Source: Acinetobacter nosocomialis NIPH 2119 (GTDB lineage: Bacteria; Pseudomonadota; Gammaproteobacteria; Pseudomonadales; Moraxellaceae). From it: a stretch of 64,000 bases of DNA. The notes beneath the pieces are model-generated. The model did not search any database, had not been told where the DNA came from, and saw only the letters and a list, made by a program, of their open reading frames with translations. Position 1 is the first letter of the stretch; the number at the start of each line of letters is the position of its first letter. The stretch spans positions 3,772,832 through 3,836,831 of the forward strand of contig NZ_KB849239.1 in the NCBI RefSeq assembly GCF_000368085.1. Reading direction: 5' to 3'. Positions 62,005-64,000 of the stretch are shown piece after piece. Made by a program: the position numbers and the translations under genes.

Positions 62005-62916
62005 GTGTCATCACTCTCTCAAGTTAATGCGGATGTTTTAAAACAAGCTCAACAACGTATTCAACAAGATTTATTGACAACACTCGCCGCATTTTCAATT
62101 CCTGAACCTTTAAAAAGCGCAGTACACCATGCAGTTATGCTTGGTGGAAAACGTGTGCGTCCAGCTTTGTGTTACGCCACAGCTTCTTTACAAGACAATC
62201 CAAATTTTGCGGCTGCTCGCCGTGCGGCAGTTGCGGTTGAACTTATTCATTGCTACTCCCTAGCGCATGATGATTTGCCTTGTATGGACAATGATTTACT
62301 TCGTCGTGGTCAGCCAACTTGCCATGTAGCATTTGGTGAAGATACCGCTTTACTTGCAGGTGATATTTTACAGTCGATGGCTTTTGAGGTTTTAGGGAGT
62401 CGTTTGTTTGATGAACAAGGGCAGGGAACTGATGCTGCAATTGTATTAAAGCAAATTCAAATTTTAGCAACAGCCAGCTCTAAAATGGTTTGTGGACAGG
62501 TTTTAGACCTACAAGCTGAAGCTAAGCAAATTTCTCAAGACGAACTAGAAAATATCCACCGTAATAAAACGGGAGCGCTTATTCAGGCTGCCATTATGAT
62601 GGGTGCAGTGACAATTTTCTCTGGAACAGATCAGGCAATTCCGAAATTGCGTCAATACGGACAAGCGATTGGACTGGCTTTTCAGGTGCAAGATGATATT
62701 TTGGACATTACCTCAAGCACTGAAACTTTAGGTAAAACTGCGGGTAAGGATGAACAAGTACAAAAGTCGACTTATCCTGCTTTAATGGGACTTGAGCAAG
62801 CACAGATTTATGCAAAAGAGTTGCATGACCAAGCTTTTGAGGCTTTAGCGCATTTTGGTGAAAATGCAAAAGAATTAGTTGAGATTTCACAATTCCTTTT
62901 AGCCCGTACCAACTAA
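62005..62916 (+). CDS. ispA: Farnesyl diphosphate synthase-type polyprenyl synthetase
   Basis: The 303-aa enzyme carries the two Asp-rich motifs DDLPCMDNDLLRRG and QDDILDITS, plus GGKRVRPALCYA. The first motif with its two extra residues (DDxxxxD) marks bacterial farnesyl diphosphate synthases. It condenses isopentenyl diphosphate with allylic diphosphates to supply quinone and carrier-lipid synthesis. It starts at GTG with GAGG five bases before. Confidence 0.93.
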   Translation: MSSLSQVNADVLKQAQQRIQQDLLTTLAAFSIPEPLKSAVHHAVMLGGKRVRPALCYATASLQDNPNFAAARRAAVAVELIHCYSLAHDDLPCMDNDLLRRGQPTCHVAFGEDTALLAGDILQSMAFEVLGSRLFDEQGQGTDAAIVLKQIQILATASSKMVCGQVLDLQAEAKQISQDELENIHRNKTGALIQAAIMMGAVTIFSGTDQAIPKLRQYGQAIGLAFQVQDDILDITSSTETLGKTAGKDEQVQKSTYPALMGLEQAQIYAKELHDQAFEALAHFGENAKELVEISQFLLARTN

Positions 62917-62975
62917 TATAAAATCAAATTAATAATCCTGCTTGTATTCATATTCAATGAATAAAGGAGATAAGA

Positions 62976-63344
62976 ATGAATGGTGATCAGCTCCATCAAT
63001 TTGCAATAGAGATTGCGTGTAATCTTCCTTTTAGTGAGCAAAGCCAACCCTTTGGACCAGAATGCGACGTCTTTAAAATTTTAGAAAAGGTGTTTTTATT
63101 AGTAGGGGAAGGAACGGGCACAAAAATGATTACTGTTAAATGTGATCCATATAAAAGTCAGGAATATCAGGAGCTTTATTCATTTATTATTCCGGGTTAC
63201 CACATGAATAAAAAACACTGGATTTCCATTACTCCACATAAAAACTTAACTCGGGATTTGCTTCAAGATTTGATTCGCGATTCTTATGACTTGGTTGTAA
63301 AAAAGCTCCCTTTGAAAGATCAGAAAAGATTAAACAACCAATAA
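62976..63344 (+). CDS. MmcQ/YjbR family protein
   Basis: The 122-aa protein shows the YjbR/CyaY-like DNA-binding fold pattern: EIACNLPFSEQSQPFGPECDVFKILEKVFLLVGEG, then KCDPYKSQEYQELY, IIPGYHMNKKHWISI and LIRDSYDLVVKKL. AAAGGAG lies before the start. It follows ispA by about 60 bases, so co-transcription is possible. The biological role is unclear; the family fold binds nucleic acid in one studied case. Confidence 0.9.
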   Translation: MNGDQLHQFAIEIACNLPFSEQSQPFGPECDVFKILEKVFLLVGEGTGTKMITVKCDPYKSQEYQELYSFIIPGYHMNKKHWISITPHKNLTRDLLQDLIRDSYDLVVKKLPLKDQKRLNNQ

Positions 63345-63354
63345 TACTCAATAT

Positions 63355-63386
63355 AAAAACGGCGACCATCAGGTCGCCGTTTTTAT
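63355..63386. terminator. Bidirectional terminator
   Basis: Perfect 13-bp stem AAAAACGGCGACC / GGTCGCCGTTTTT with an ATCA loop, between convergent genes. Confidence 0.93.
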
Positions 63387-63413
63387 TTCAATGACTTATT
63401 GAAAGCAGTTAAA

Positions 63414-64000
63414 TTAATTATGCTTTCCCATAATGCCACGGATTGTATTTAAAACATCGGCAGGTAATACAACAGTTTTGGCATTACTCGATTTAGCCAT
63501 GTCTTGCATTGCTTTAACGTACTGTTCACCTAATAGATAAGCGACAGGTGTTTCTTTATCGCCGACTGCGCTTGTTACCATTTCAATCGCTTTTTGAGAT
63601 GCTTCTGCTAAGACAACTTGTGCTTCTGCATCACGGCGAGATGCTTCTAAACGACCATCTGCTTCTAAAATTGCAGCTTGCTTTTCACCGTCAGCTCTAG
63701 TCACTGTAGCACGACGTTGACGTTCAGCAGCAGCTTGAGCTTCCATAGCAGCTTGCATGGTTGAAGATGGCTGAATATCTTGAATTTCTACAGTTTTTAA
63801 AGTGATACCCCAATCCGAAATATCATCAGAAATTGCAGCTTTTAGTTTAGCTTTAATGTGATCTCGTGAAGACAGTGCATCATCTAGATCCATTTCACCC
63901 ACAATAGAACGTAATGAAGTCTGTACAAGGTTTTGAATGGCCCATGTATAGTTTTCAATACCGTACACTGCTTTTTCAGGGGTTGTTAAATTGATATAAG
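63414..64000 (-). CDS. SPFH/band-7 (stomatin/QmcA-like) protein, partial
   Basis: The C-terminal 195 residues of a stomatin-like protein; the frame is open to the window end (INLTTPEKAVYGIENYTWAIQN precedes residue 1 of the shorter reading), so the N-terminal membrane anchor lies beyond. Visible are NLVQTSLRSIVGEMDLDDALSSRD, GITLKTVEIQDIQPS and the coiled-coil Ala/Glu stretch AEAQVVLAEAS. Such proteins scaffold membrane microdomains and protease complexes such as FtsH-HflKC. A usual partner is a NfeD-like gene, which is not visible. Confidence 0.9.
   Translation of the reverse strand, partial: YINLTTPEKAVYGIENYTWAIQNLVQTSLRSIVGEMDLDDALSSRDHIKAKLKAAISDDISDWGITLKTVEIQDIQPSSTMQAAMEAQAAAERQRRATVTRADGEKQAAILEADGRLEASRRDAEAQVVLAEASQKAIEMVTSAVGDKETPVAYLLGEQYVKAMQDMAKSSNAKTVVLPADVLNTIRGIMGKHN

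Overview
The window looks like a piece of an Acinetobacter chromosome, probably from the A. baumannii/calcoaceticus complex. The DNA is AT-rich. It carries a wax-ester synthase/diacylglycerol acyltransferase of the AtfA type, a ThrH-type phosphoserine phosphatase, a single-ACT threonine ammonia-lyase, SbmA, and the gatCAB and mreBCD-maf-rng clusters in typical gammaproteobacterial order. The species is inferred from gene content and remembered family sequences, not from a database search.

Layout. 1-94 is a perfect hexanucleotide tandem repeat. 0.2-8.7 kb holds envelope and redox genes: a YdcF-like protein, a PepSY-flavodoxin-reductase fusion behind a candidate Fur box, a YccS-like FUSC membrane protein, a Bcr/CflA drug exporter and a nitroreductase. 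9.2-18.6 kb holds small unknowns, an AGCS alanine/glycine symporter, a patatin lipoprotein, threonine ammonia-lyase, SbmA, three secreted proteins and a DJ-1/PfpI protein. 18.77-20.40 kb looks like an AT-rich insertion between gatB and its probable original terminator. It carries a decayed partial copy of a nearby gene and a 425-aa HEPN-type protein with an R-x4-H motif. 20.4-28.7 kb is housekeeping: gatBAC on the minus strand, then mreB-mreC-mreD-maf-rng on the plus strand. 28.7-33.4 kb carries wax-ester synthase, cysH, thrH and a FadL porin. 33.9-42.1 kb is a redox and stress area with two AraC regulators, a quinone reductase broken by a homopolymer frameshift, a quinone oxidoreductase, a desaturase with a PaaX-like neighbour, uppP and hchA.

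42,145-55,377 is a 13.2-kb defective P22-like prophage integrated into the 3' end of a tRNA-Arg(CCU) gene, flanked by 21-bp direct repeats. An AlpA-like excisionase gene lies at the left end and a P4-type integrase at the right end. Between them only the tail and ejection half of a podovirus late region survives: a 5'-truncated gp10, gp7/gp20/gp16-like ejection proteins, a lambda R-like lysozyme with a repeat tail, a tailspike, holin and endolysin, plus small cargo genes. Terminase, portal, coat, replication and repressor genes are missing. A single deletion junction near 42.66-42.69 kb fuses the excisionase side to gp10.

55.7-64 kb returns to the chromosome: a photolyase/DUF2256/TIGR03643 cluster, nudC, an aromatic amino-acid permease, a solitary prpF, an IspA-type prenyl synthase, a YjbR-like protein and the 3' part of an SPFH/band-7 gene cut by the window end.

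The best candidates for something undescribed are the HEPN gene with its insertion scar, the repeat-tailed virion lysozyme in the prophage remnant, and the prophage tail cassette, in which several genes are each closed by their own terminator.
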